Shown here: one piece after another, positions 55,646-63,833 of the stretch
Position numbering within the stretch: position 1 is the stretch's first letter
How the letters are laid out: every line of letters starts with the position of its first letter
NCBI RefSeq assembly: GCF_009720525.1
Contig: NZ_CP043930.1
Coordinates: 3,752,501 to 3,816,500 of the forward strand
Reading direction: 5' to 3'
From: Gimesia benthica
Lineage (GTDB): Bacteria; Planctomycetota; Planctomycetia; Planctomycetales; Planctomycetaceae
Length of the DNA: 64,000 nucleotides
Translations under genes and position numbers: made by a program
Notes under the pieces: generated by a model
Databases searched by the model: none
Seen by the model: only the letters and a program-made list of their open reading frames with translations
Told to the model about the DNA's origin: nothing

Positions 55646-57349
55646 ATGAGTTTACCAATGTCCTGCCACGCCCCGATTCTGTCCGCCGTTCTCGCTTGTT
55701 CGTTGGTATTCAGTCTGGGGACGAGCGTCGTTGCGGCTCCTCCCAGCGTGAACTACCTGACTCCTGCGGGAGGCCAGGTCGGACAGAAGGTCGAAGTCAG
55801 CGTCGACAAGACACTGGGGACACATCCGGTTTCGGTCTGGACATCGCAGCCGGGTCTCAAAATCGAGATCCCCGAGAAGCCGGCCAAGGGAAAAGAGAAA
55901 CAGTTCACGGTCGAAATCACTGCTGAAGGCAAACCGGGTCTGTACTGGCTCCGCTTTCATAATGCAGAAGGGGCCTCTGAGATTCGACCGTTCCTGGTCG
56001 GGACGCTGCCCGAAGTGACAGGCGCGGAACCGAATGAGGACCTGGAGCACGCGCAAAAAATTGAACAACCTGCGGTGACGGTTAACGGCGTCCTGGCCAA
56101 GGCGGGTGATGTCGACATCTACCAGGTCAAGCTGAAGCAGGGGCAGACGCTGGTCGCGTCACAGGTCGCCAACGAACAACTGGGTTCTCCCATGGATGGC
56201 GTCTTGCAGTTGCTCAATCACCGGGGAACGGTGCTGAAGCAGATGGACGATACCCTGTGGTTCGATCCCCGGATTGTCTATACCGCTCCCGAAGAGGGCA
56301 CATATTATATCCGCACGTTCGCGTTTCCCGCTGATCCGAACAGTACGATCCGCTTTGCGGGAGCCGCCTCGTACATTTATCGACTGACGCTGACTACGGG
56401 GCCGTTCGTCGATCACAGTCTGCCCCTGGCCTGGCATCCCTCAACGGCACAGCCGGTTACGTTGGATGGCTGGAATCTGTCTGACAAGCTCAAGACATTG
56501 ATGCCTGCGGTTTCCGATTTGAGCCAGGACGCGCTGCTGAGCGCTCCGGAACTGGGAAACAACCTGACGATTCCCCTCAGTACCACACCCGTGGTGCTGG
56601 AGACGAAAGAGACGCAGTCCGAGGCAGGTCAGCAACTGACGGTACCTGCCACGGTAACGGGGAAAGTGGCCGCTGCGCAGGAGATTGACGTTTATCGCTT
56701 CACTGCGAAAAAGGGCGAAAAGCTCACCATCAAAGTTGATTCACACAAGCTGGGCTACCCGCTTGATCCGTATGTGAAGCTGTTCGATGCGAAGGGCAAG
56801 CTGCTCAAAGAGATCGACGATCCCCGGCGGAATTTCTTCGACGCTGCACTGGACTATACGATTCCCGCGGACGGCGAATACCGGCTGCAGGTGACCGATC
56901 GTTTCGAGCATGGCGGTTTCCGCTATGTGTACCTGCTTTCGATTCTGCCAACGGAGGCAGACTTCTCGCTGCAGGCTGCCAACGAGCAGTACACGTTGAC
57001 CGCAGGCGACAAGCCGCTGGAGATCGACGTGACCATCGACCGCCAGAGCCCCCGTTTCAGCGACGACATCGAAGTCAGCATCGCGGGGCTGCCCGAAGGT
57101 GTGACCTGCGAACCGGTCGTCTCCCAGGTCAAGGACAAGGGGGGCAAGTCGGTCAAGCTGAAGCTGGAAGCGAAGAAGGACGTCACGTTTCAGGGCCCGC
57201 TGGTGATCCAGGGGACGAGCGTCAAAGACAAAGCCAGGCAGCACACTGCGACCGCGGTCATCAAAGGGATCAGCCCCAAACGCAACACAGACCGCCCGAA
57301 GCCTGATCTCGAACTGCCTTACCTGTGGCTGACGATTAAGAAGAAGTAA
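55646..57349 (+). CDS. Exported protein with PPC (pre-peptidase C-terminal) domains
   Basis: A 567-residue protein with a signal peptide at residues 1-31. A beta domain near 33-115 (VNYLTPAGGQVGQKVEVSVD) is followed by a PPC domain at about 125-230 (EPNEDLEHAQKIEQP...DVDIYQVKLKQGQTL) and a second at about 330-425 (AAQEIDVYRFTAKKGEKLTIKVD). A further Ig-like part ends the protein. PPC domains are beta-sandwiches usually attached to secreted enzymes; there is no catalytic domain here. It ends the DUF1549-DUF1501 operon and may act as a surface or scaffold component. Confidence 0.85.
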   Translation: MSLPMSCHAPILSAVLACSLVFSLGTSVVAAPPSVNYLTPAGGQVGQKVEVSVDKTLGTHPVSVWTSQPGLKIEIPEKPAKGKEKQFTVEITAEGKPGLYWLRFHNAEGASEIRPFLVGTLPEVTGAEPNEDLEHAQKIEQPAVTVNGVLAKAGDVDIYQVKLKQGQTLVASQVANEQLGSPMDGVLQLLNHRGTVLKQMDDTLWFDPRIVYTAPEEGTYYIRTFAFPADPNSTIRFAGAASYIYRLTLTTGPFVDHSLPLAWHPSTAQPVTLDGWNLSDKLKTLMPAVSDLSQDALLSAPELGNNLTIPLSTTPVVLETKETQSEAGQQLTVPATVTGKVAAAQEIDVYRFTAKKGEKLTIKVDSHKLGYPLDPYVKLFDAKGKLLKEIDDPRRNFFDAALDYTIPADGEYRLQVTDRFEHGGFRYVYLLSILPTEADFSLQAANEQYTLTAGDKPLEIDVTIDRQSPRFSDDIEVSIAGLPEGVTCEPVVSQVKDKGGKSVKLKLEAKKDVTFQGPLVIQGTSVKDKARQHTATAVIKGISPKRNTDRPKPDLELPYLWLTIKKK

Positions 57350-57663
57350 GGCGGTTTCACGATAACCCAGCCCGAAATGAGTTGGCGTCAGCAGCGCAGT
57401 GGTGTTCTGATCTTGCATGATCCCACCGACAGTTTCCTGCTCGCTGCGCTCGGCCCGAATTACATTCGGGCCCACCCATTCTTTCATGGTGAATTTGAAC
57501 CGTAGGGGTGGTACCTGCGTGTCCGCCCGCCTGGTTGTGCTCGATCACAGACAACCCGTGGTGGGGATCTTTTGAAACGTGCGTAAAACAAAACCAGATC
57601 ACGCCGTTCCTGCGGGTAGCCACACAGGGCTACCCCTACCTCTGGTGAAGTGAGATTCAAGAA
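57350..57663. other. Intergenic region dominated by repeats
   Basis: A 314-bp gap between convergent stops. Most of it is the dispersed repeat described for 57430-57540. Near 57615 GGGTAGCC is followed by a matching GGCTACCC, a further hairpin. No gene is seen. Confidence 0.55.
57430..57540. repeat. Dispersed intergenic repeat, copy 2
   Basis: In inverted orientation relative to copy 1: CAGTTTCCTG, then CTCGCTGCGCTCGG, then the hairpin GCCCGAAT-TAC-ATTCGGGC (57452-57470), then CCACCC. The associated module GTGTCCGCCCGCCTGG lies at 57519-57534. Four further copies are within 6 kb. Confidence 0.72.
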
Positions 57664-59205
57664 TTACTTCAGCTGCTGGATCAGTTCGTGGGCTTTGGCT
57701 TCGAAGATGGCCTGCCATTCGGGGGCGAAGAGGCAGTCGCTGTCTTCCTGGGCGTTGCCGACGTTCTTCAGCTGATCCGCGGTGGGGGCGTAGTAATTAT
57801 AGCCGTTGGTGTAGCCGGCGACGAATGTGTTTTCAAACGGTGACTTCTGCTTGATGTTGAGACCAATGTTGACCGTCAGTTCGGCGGGGAAGGTGATCAT
57901 GCGGAAGTCGCCCAGCTTGAAGGCAACCACTTCCACGTCGATGGTTTTGCCTGCGGCCTGGTTGCGGGTCTGGTGCTTGGTGAGCAGACGCAGATTCGCT
58001 TTGTTGCGGGTCATCTTTTCCATCTTGTAGATGTTGTTGATGTAGCGTTCCATATTGGCGCGGTTCTCGGCGTCCAGCTTTTTCAGGCCATCGCGTCCCA
58101 GCTTCTGTTCCAGCATATAACGGTGCGAATAGTAGGACGGATTTTCTTCATACAGCTTGTACTTCACAATCAGCGGCAGAAATGTTTTGAGGTTGAGGCT
58201 GGTTCCCTGCAGGGAGTTGAGCAGCTGCTCCTGTTCCTGCTTGAGTTCCGCGATCCGTTTTTCATTGTTGGAACGTGGGAGTGTCAGAGTTTCGTTGATG
58301 ACTTTGAGGCCGCTGTCGTCGGTGCATTGAATTTTGCGGATCGCCTTCAGGGCACTCAACGCGAGCATGTTCCCCAGAACTTCGGCGTCGCGGGGATTGT
58401 CGACGTCTTTGTACTGCACCGGGTTGATGTCGCCGCCACATCCCTGCACGAACAGGGCGATGGTATCTTTACTGAGGTTGTCTTCGATGACCTGTGAAGC
58501 CAGCCCGCTCATGTCAGCGGTGTTCCCCTTGTTGGGTACGCCCTGGATGGGGTGACAGGCGAAGTTATACACGACGGCTACGGTTTCGCCATCCAGTGTG
58601 TCGAGCTTGAGAATGCCGATCTCCGGATCGATGGGGCCGATGCCGGCCACTTCCTCATCCGGGGGGAGCGAATAGGCGTGACGCACGTCGGCTTCTTTAC
58701 CGTTCTTCAGAAACAGTCGACGGTTTTCCATGACGCGGTCTTCGTGACCGGTGCCGACCCCGACTTTGACGGGCACCAGTTTCTTCGCAGCTTCTTTAAT
58801 CGCCTGGACTGTTCGCTGTTCGACGTCGTTACAGACGATGCCGTGACAGTGGCTGGCGTTGATCATGATGTTCTGCGGCTTGATTTTGAGATCTTTTTCG
58901 ATCTGCCCTCTGACATTGTCGAGGTACTCGTTGGTGATCGAACCGATTTCGCCGATGGCGACCGCATCCACCGTGACGATGGCGGCGGTGTTGTCTCCCT
59001 CTTTGATGACCAGGGCCTTCACATACAGTGGATCATTTACCAGGGGCACATCGCGGTTCGTAATATCCACCTTGGCGGCTCCCGCCATCAACTCGGCGGC
59101 AGATATCATCCCGGGGAAACAGGCCATAACCAGCAGTAGCAAGTATGCGATCAGCAGGCGGCGCGGTAAGTGATGACAGTGGGAAGCATTCCGGAGCTGG
59201 TTCAT
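57664..59205 (-). CDS. Exported neutral-ceramidase-like hydrolase
   Basis: A 513-residue protein from the ATG at 59205; the ATG-like start at 59238 is less likely. A signal peptide occupies about residues 15-38. The N-terminal domain resembles neutral/alkaline non-lysosomal ceramidase: AGAAKVDITNRDVPL, NASHCHGIVCND with metal-binding histidines, VYNFACHPIQGV and VQGCGGDINPVQ. In true ceramidases the last motif is GDVSPN with Ser as nucleophile; here Asn takes that place. The reaction may therefore differ. Family members are frequent in planctomycetes with unknown substrates. Confidence 0.8.
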   Translation of the reverse strand: MNQLRNASHCHHLPRRLLIAYLLLLVMACFPGMISAAELMAGAAKVDITNRDVPLVNDPLYVKALVIKEGDNTAAIVTVDAVAIGEIGSITNEYLDNVRGQIEKDLKIKPQNIMINASHCHGIVCNDVEQRTVQAIKEAAKKLVPVKVGVGTGHEDRVMENRRLFLKNGKEADVRHAYSLPPDEEVAGIGPIDPEIGILKLDTLDGETVAVVYNFACHPIQGVPNKGNTADMSGLASQVIEDNLSKDTIALFVQGCGGDINPVQYKDVDNPRDAEVLGNMLALSALKAIRKIQCTDDSGLKVINETLTLPRSNNEKRIAELKQEQEQLLNSLQGTSLNLKTFLPLIVKYKLYEENPSYYSHRYMLEQKLGRDGLKKLDAENRANMERYINNIYKMEKMTRNKANLRLLTKHQTRNQAAGKTIDVEVVAFKLGDFRMITFPAELTVNIGLNIKQKSPFENTFVAGYTNGYNYYAPTADQLKNVGNAQEDSDCLFAPEWQAIFEAKAHELIQQLK

Positions 59206-59379
59206 AAGAGGCCTCAGGGTTTCAAGTTGCAAGGTCACAGATTTGCATGGGCACGTAAGTTAATATTCTTTAAATACTCAAGAGCTTCAGTTTAACCGGT
59301 GTAGTGGCCCGCTTTCATCCGTTGTTTGCAAAAAAAACAGAGAAATCTCAACTCGGGTTGTGGAAGCTTTAAGACCAAC

Positions 59380-60396
59380 TCAGTGATTGGTTACTGCCGG
59401 AAACAGTTCGCGGGTGAAATCGTCGTAGGCGTCCCTGAGTCTGAGGCGTGCTTCATACATCAGCCCGTTATGGCTGCCCCGCTCGATGGTGACCAGCTGC
59501 TTGGGAATCCCGGTCTCCGAGGAAGCCGGTGCGGCGTCGAACAGTTTTTTACCGAGCTTGTAGGGGACGATTTCGTCTTCGGTGCCATGGATGACCAGCA
59601 GCGGGCAGACGATGTTCGGGATGACCGCCTGGCTGGGATACTGATCCCAGAGCAGCCAGGAGACAGGCACCCAGGGATAGTGGTGCGAGGCCGCATCGAC
59701 CATGGAGCTGAAGGTAGAACGCAGAATCAGTCCGGCCGGTGGCGTATGCTGTTCGCAGAGTTCGCTGGCAAGTAATGTGGCGACGCCGCCTCCCAGCGAT
59801 TCTCCCATGAGGATGATCCGCCCCGGGTCGACCTTGCGTTCGCGGACCGCGTATTTCCAGAAAGCGCGGGCATCGTTGAGCAGTCCGGTTTGCGAGGGAC
59901 TGCCCGGGTTTTCGGCGTAGCCTCGATAGTCAAAGGCGAAGACGTGCAGGTTCAGGCTGGCCAGCAGACGGCAGGTTTCCACGCGATGCAGGCGGTTGCC
60001 TCCATTGCCGTGCAGCAGGATTACCACGGGGCGGCCTTTGGCCAGTTCCGCATCGCACTCCCCCTGGTCGGTACAGGCGACCTGTCCCGCGAGATAGTGC
60101 CAGCCTTTGAGGTCCAGGCCGTCGTTGGTCGTGGTGGTGATTTCATGGATAATGCCGTATGGGGCAGCGGTCTGATCTGTCGAAAGTTCGGGGACGCGGG
60201 TCGGCTGATAAATGAGTCGCCGCTGCGCGAGCATGAGTACCAGCATTGCGATGACATAAAAGGCGAGCACACGTGAGACATAATAAACGAGCATCTGTTT
60301 TCCGTTTTGCGGTTTATCCAGCAGTCCGCCGGGCAGCGACTGCCGCCAGGAGCGCGGAGGTTTCGGGGTCGATTCGGTCTGGGTTTCAAGATTCAT
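59380..60396 (-). CDS. Membrane-anchored alpha/beta hydrolase
   Basis: A 338-residue protein from the ATG at 60396. A transmembrane helix lies near residues 38-60 (VSRVLAFYVIAMLVLMLA), so the catalytic domain is probably outside the cytoplasm. Typical strings are VVILLHGNGGNRLHRVE, FAFDYRGYAENPGSPSQTG, the nucleophile elbow ILMGESLGGGVATLLA, IHGTEDEIVPY with the acid, and a histidine in RGSHNGLM. It matches the ABHD13/BEM46-like group. Substrate not known. It is monocistronic. Confidence 0.85.
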   Translation of the reverse strand: MNLETQTESTPKPPRSWRQSLPGGLLDKPQNGKQMLVYYVSRVLAFYVIAMLVLMLAQRRLIYQPTRVPELSTDQTAAPYGIIHEITTTTNDGLDLKGWHYLAGQVACTDQGECDAELAKGRPVVILLHGNGGNRLHRVETCRLLASLNLHVFAFDYRGYAENPGSPSQTGLLNDARAFWKYAVRERKVDPGRIILMGESLGGGVATLLASELCEQHTPPAGLILRSTFSSMVDAASHHYPWVPVSWLLWDQYPSQAVIPNIVCPLLVIHGTEDEIVPYKLGKKLFDAAPASSETGIPKQLVTIERGSHNGLMYEARLRLRDAYDDFTRELFPAVTNH

Positions 60397-60570
60397 GACA
60401 GGGCAACTCAAAGACGTTTCAGGAAGTGGACGCGTCTGAACTCATTTTAGACGTTCGTCTGTGGGATGCCAGTGGGAAAACCGGAAATCGGATTGCGTTT
60501 CGTTCCTGCTGTGGAGCCATTAAAATCGAAACCTCTGTGAATTCCTGCATTTAGACAAAAGGGCCCTCTG

Positions 60571-61320
60571 ATGCGGCATTGTCAAACTTTCTCGCGGACG
60601 GTTGCTGGCTGGCTGACATTGATTGTGGTGACTGTCGGTTGGAGCCTGGTATGTTCGCCGTTACCGGCAGACTCCCCTGCTCCGTCGTTTGATCCGGTGG
60701 AACGGGAAGTGGAAGGTTGGCAGGTGGACGTCGATCCTGCGCTGTTTTCTGAGCCGCATGCGCAGGTGGGAGCGCAGGCACTCGCGGCGCTGGGGAACCA
60801 TTTGCAGCGGGTGAAGTTCATCGTGCCTGCGGAACGGGTCAAGCAGTTACAGGAGGTGCGGATCTGGTTGGAGCTGAAGCATCCGCAACTGGATCGCATG
60901 CAGTACCATCCCAACCGGGCCTGGCTCGTCGCAAACGGACATGATCCGCGGTTGGCGAAGCACGTGCATATTCCGGTGGCCGCACAGTTGTTCGCCCGGA
61001 ACATGTGGGCTCAGCATCCGTATGTAGTCCTGCATGAGCTGGCACACGCCTATCACGATCAGGTCTTGAGTTTCGATCAGCCCGAGGTAATTGCGGTTTA
61101 CGATGCTGCGAAAGAAGGCGGCCTGTATGAAAAGGTACTGTCACACACCGGGCAGACGGTGCAGCACTACGGGATGAACAACCACAAGGAGTATTTCGCC
61201 GAGTCAACCGAGGCGTATTTCGGCGTGAACGATTTTTATCCGTTCGTCCGCGCGGAACTGAAGACACACGACCCGCGGATGTTTGCGCTGCTGGAAAAGA
61301 TCTGGGGTCCGGTACCGTGA
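60571..61320 (+). CDS. Exported zinc metallopeptidase-like protein
   Basis: A 249-residue protein with a signal peptide at about residues 10-33. The zincin motif HELAHAYHDQV (HExxH) lies near residue 155, and a likely third ligand glutamate is in NNHKEYFAESTEAYFG. This gluzincin layout fits small secreted metallopeptidases resembling anthrax-lethal-factor/M-family domains found in planctomycetes. A peptide or protein substrate outside the cell is likely. It is followed by repeats and appears to stand alone. Confidence 0.82.
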   Translation: MRHCQTFSRTVAGWLTLIVVTVGWSLVCSPLPADSPAPSFDPVEREVEGWQVDVDPALFSEPHAQVGAQALAALGNHLQRVKFIVPAERVKQLQEVRIWLELKHPQLDRMQYHPNRAWLVANGHDPRLAKHVHIPVAAQLFARNMWAQHPYVVLHELAHAYHDQVLSFDQPEVIAVYDAAKEGGLYEKVLSHTGQTVQHYGMNNHKEYFAESTEAYFGVNDFYPFVRAELKTHDPRMFALLEKIWGPVP

Positions 61321-61360
61321 ATGGGTGGGGGACCTTTTAAACACATTCAAGCGAATCAGG

Positions 61361-61549
61361 GGGGTGGGCTCGAATAAAATTCGGGCCGAGCGCAGCGAGC
61401 AGGAAACTGACTGTGTGATCGCTGGATGTGGAATGAAACGGTGATACAGGAATCGACAGAGGTCGGTGAACGCTTTCCGGATTCTGCGCGTGCTCTGACA
61501 GTTTCCTGTTGTCTGTGACAACCCCGAATTGCATTCGGGGCTACCCGGT
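61361..61549. repeat. 189-bp MITE-like element (repeat copies 3 and 4)
   Basis: The left end reads GGGTGGGCTCGAATAAAATT and CGGGCCGAGCGCAGCGAGC, then AGGAAACTG (to 61409). The right end is its inverted, diverged counterpart: CAGTTTCCTG (61499-61508), then CCCCGAATTGCATTCGGGG (61521-61539) and CTACCC. The two ends enclose about 90 bases of unrelated sequence without a coding frame. The structure resembles a miniature inverted-repeat element. Confidence 0.65.
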
Positions 61550-61687
61550 CTTTTTAATTTCGAACGGTGCATAGCAAAGTCGTTTCAACCGGGGCTAATG
61601 TCCTGCGACTAATTTGGCTTGCCGGCAGTCTACGTGAATAAAAACTGGGGCGACTGTTTTGTGCAGGATTGCTTTCTCTAAGACCTC

Positions 61688-61730
61688 TTGCTCGCTGCGC
61701 TCGGCTCGAATTGTATTCGAGCCCACCCGG
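61688..61730. repeat. Dispersed intergenic repeat, copy 5
   Basis: CTTGCTCGCTGCGCTCGG is followed by the hairpin GCTCGAAT-TGT-ATTCGAGC (61704-61722) and CCACCCGG. Compared with copy 2, one stem pair has changed from C-G to T-A on both arms. The rest of the 448-bp gap 61321-61768 holds the 61361 element and no gene. Confidence 0.7.
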
Positions 61731-61768
61731 TGGAGGGGGGAGAGCTTTGGGGGGGCTCCTCTGAAGTA

Positions 61769-63079
61769 TTATTCTGATTCGGTGGGGGGAGTCTCTGTCT
61801 CTGGTTCTTTCGTGCCGTACCAGGGTTTGTTGTCGATGGTCAGGTAGCGGGCGGTGATCGGAGAGCCGGTGGGGGTCAGTGGTTCGACGCGGCGGTGCAT
61901 CACATCGACAATCAGACGCCGGCCGTCTTTGAGGTGCAGTTCGTTCCAGGCATGTCCGGCGTGGCGGGTGGCGTCTCCGTAGTTGCCGCGCACGAGGGCG
62001 ACATCGAGGCCTGCTTCATCGGCGAGGACCTTGAAGAGCAGCGCCCGATGTCGACAGACGCCGGCGCCGCAGAGCTGGGTCACTTCGCCGATCAGGACGC
62101 CCTGGTTGGCGTACTCGTCTGTCAGCAGGACGACCGCTGCCATGGTGGCTCGGTTCTGCTGATCCAGCGACATGCTCTGGTCAATGTACTGGGCGAGCTT
62201 CAGCGCCCGTTTCTCCGGCGGCAGCGACATGACCTCCTGGGAGCGGGCGAACTCCAGATGTTTCTGGAGAGAGGGATCCCGCTGACGGTCGACGATGATC
62301 AGCTCCCGACGGGAGCGGGTCTGTCCCCGGGGATCGACCTGCATGCCTCGACCGCCGTCAATGTAGCCGTCCAGGATTTTGAGCTGGGGAGCGATGTAAT
62401 GTTGCGTGTGATAATCGCGGGCTGCCTGTTGCTGTTCGGTTTTGAGGATGGGCCGCAGTTCGGCGGCACTCTGATAGCCGCGGAGTATCAGGTCCAGATA
62501 CAGATCGGTGCTGCGGGGGTTCGCCTGATGCAGTTCTACCGCGAGCAGATTGGTGCCGGCCTTGAGGCTGTCTGCCGGGATTGTGAAGCGTTGATAGAGT
62601 CGCTCCAGCACGCCTCCCAGGGCATTGACGGCGGTGGTCTGTGGAGTGACCTGTCCGGCGGGCAGATTGTTGCGGGCGATCTCGGTGCCATTGAGGTAGA
62701 CGACGACGCCGTCATCGCTGCGGATCAACAGGACCAGCTGGCGGAGGCCGGAGTCGGCGGGAACCGTAAAGGTGTGCCGGAAGTAGGCGGTGATTTGTCG
62801 GTGCTGCGGATCGGTGCCCGCGCCTGCGGGTGTGTTGATTCCCGGTTCACCAAAGCCGAGCGGTGCGGGGCCGGACGACCAGGGCTGGTCATCGAAGGTC
62901 GACAACATCCAGTCGGCCCGGGGCGGAGTGGCGGCGTCGTAATATTTCCAGATGCTGGCCTTGCCGGAAGGGATCAGCGTGACTTCCGCACGCACGGGCA
63001 GCGCCTGCAGGCAGAGGCTGACCAGGAACAGCAGGCCGGTAAAGGGAAGGCGGATGTGTGGTGTGGTTAAGAATTTCAA
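61769..63079 (-). CDS. Exported EDR1/CTR1-type peptidase-like (transglutaminase-fold) protein
   Basis: A 436-residue protein with a signal peptide at residues 1-31. The N-terminal part (about 35-205) is a beta-sandwich of the kind attached to planctomycete surface enzymes (FRHTFTVPADSGLRQLVLLI, VVVYLNGTEIARNN). The C-terminal part has GAGVCRHRALLFKVLADEAGLD with a catalytic-type cysteine, AGHAWNELHL with a histidine and RLIVDVMH with an aspartate. This Cys-His-Asp arrangement matches the EDR1/CTR1/ARMC3-like peptidase domain described in plant kinases. Proteolytic or amidase activity is inferred. Confidence 0.75.
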   Translation of the reverse strand: MKFLTTPHIRLPFTGLLFLVSLCLQALPVRAEVTLIPSGKASIWKYYDAATPPRADWMLSTFDDQPWSSGPAPLGFGEPGINTPAGAGTDPQHRQITAYFRHTFTVPADSGLRQLVLLIRSDDGVVVYLNGTEIARNNLPAGQVTPQTTAVNALGGVLERLYQRFTIPADSLKAGTNLLAVELHQANPRSTDLYLDLILRGYQSAAELRPILKTEQQQAARDYHTQHYIAPQLKILDGYIDGGRGMQVDPRGQTRSRRELIIVDRQRDPSLQKHLEFARSQEVMSLPPEKRALKLAQYIDQSMSLDQQNRATMAAVVLLTDEYANQGVLIGEVTQLCGAGVCRHRALLFKVLADEAGLDVALVRGNYGDATRHAGHAWNELHLKDGRRLIVDVMHRRVEPLTPTGSPITARYLTIDNKPWYGTKEPETETPPTESE

Positions 63080-63240
63080 GCAGCTTTACTCCGGGTGGTC
63101 GATGTTTACTTATAGGGTTCGGGGGCGGAGTGACATGGTCTGAGTGAATGTTTATCGGGCCGCGGAGCCGCGGTCAAGATGATTCATGTGTAATTCATAT
63201 TGGGGAGCATTTATGGAGTGGCAACCGTGTGAGAAACCGG

Positions 63241-63278
63241 GGCTGCGCTCGGCCCGAATTGCATTCGGGCCACCCCGT
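63241..63278. repeat. Dispersed intergenic repeat, copy 6 (truncated)
   Basis: GGCTGCGCTCGG is followed by the hairpin GCCCGAAT-TGC-ATTCGGGC (63252-63270) and CACCCC. It lacks the CAGTTTCCTG end present in copies 2 and 4. It directly abuts the stop of the 63279 gene, where it could end transcription. Confidence 0.65.
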
Positions 63279-63833
63279 TTATTGTTCTATCAGAGAGTAG
63301 ACGGCAAAGATGCGATTGGGGCCTGGTTCGCAGTCTTTGAAAACGTCTGCGGACAAGAGGGTATATGCTTCCTCGAAGGTTTGCAGCAGGCAGTGGCGAT
63401 TGACGGGGACGATTTCTGCCATGTGGTTACAGGAGAGGCAGGAGCATTCCGGGACAGGACTCTGGTAGAAGGTGACGATATCAAAACCTTCCAACTGTTT
63501 TGCTGAGGGGATCTGGACATCGGTGTGCAGAGAGTCCTCTGGCAGGACGGGTTGCCAGTGACCTGTTTCATGGTACTCCTGCTCAAAGACTTCGTAATAG
63601 AACAGCTTGGTTCCCGTCAGATCGAGGCCCGCTTCCTCTGCCAGATCGCGGAGGACTGCGGGGGAATTGAAGAGCCAGAAGCCGTTGTGTTTCCAGAATT
63701 CAGTGTAGTCTGCGAAGTCGTCGGAGATGCAGTTGCTGAGCGCGTAAATGTCCTCGACCTGATCGTTGGCGAGCCAACTGGTCTCTGTCGCGACGCGCTT
63801 GGCTAGGTAGCCGGCGGGAACCATGCCGAGCAT
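63279..63833 (-). CDS. Protein of unknown function linked to a PNPOx-like gene
   Basis: A 184-residue cytosolic protein. The start codon shares an A with the upstream stop (TAATG), which shows tight coupling to the pyridoxamine-phosphate-oxidase-like gene. Visible features are DQVEDIYALSNCISDDFADYTEFWKHNGFWLFNSP at the N-terminus and PVPECSCLSCNHMAEIVPVN near residue 130, with three cysteines and a histidine that could bind metal. Similar proteins occur in diverse bacteria without a firm function. I cannot name the family. Confidence 0.7.
   Translation of the reverse strand: MLGMVPAGYLAKRVATETSWLANDQVEDIYALSNCISDDFADYTEFWKHNGFWLFNSPAVLRDLAEEAGLDLTGTKLFYYEVFEQEYHETGHWQPVLPEDSLHTDVQIPSAKQLEGFDIVTFYQSPVPECSCLSCNHMAEIVPVNRHCLLQTFEEAYTLLSADVFKDCEPGPNRIFAVYSLIEQ

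Noticed and set aside
57440-57453. CTCGCTGCGCTCGG, identical to a string near the ColE1/pUC origin, suggesting vector contamination.
   Set aside because: Only this 14-base string agrees; the flanks do not match vector, and it occurs several times inside a native repeat.
63186-63506. 106-codon plus-strand frame beginning before the 63279 gene.
   Set aside because: Its middle (GLRSARIAFG) is a translation of the dispersed repeat, as are similar strings at 61659-61847 and on the minus strand near 14100 and 61390. The rest is antisense to the 63279 gene.
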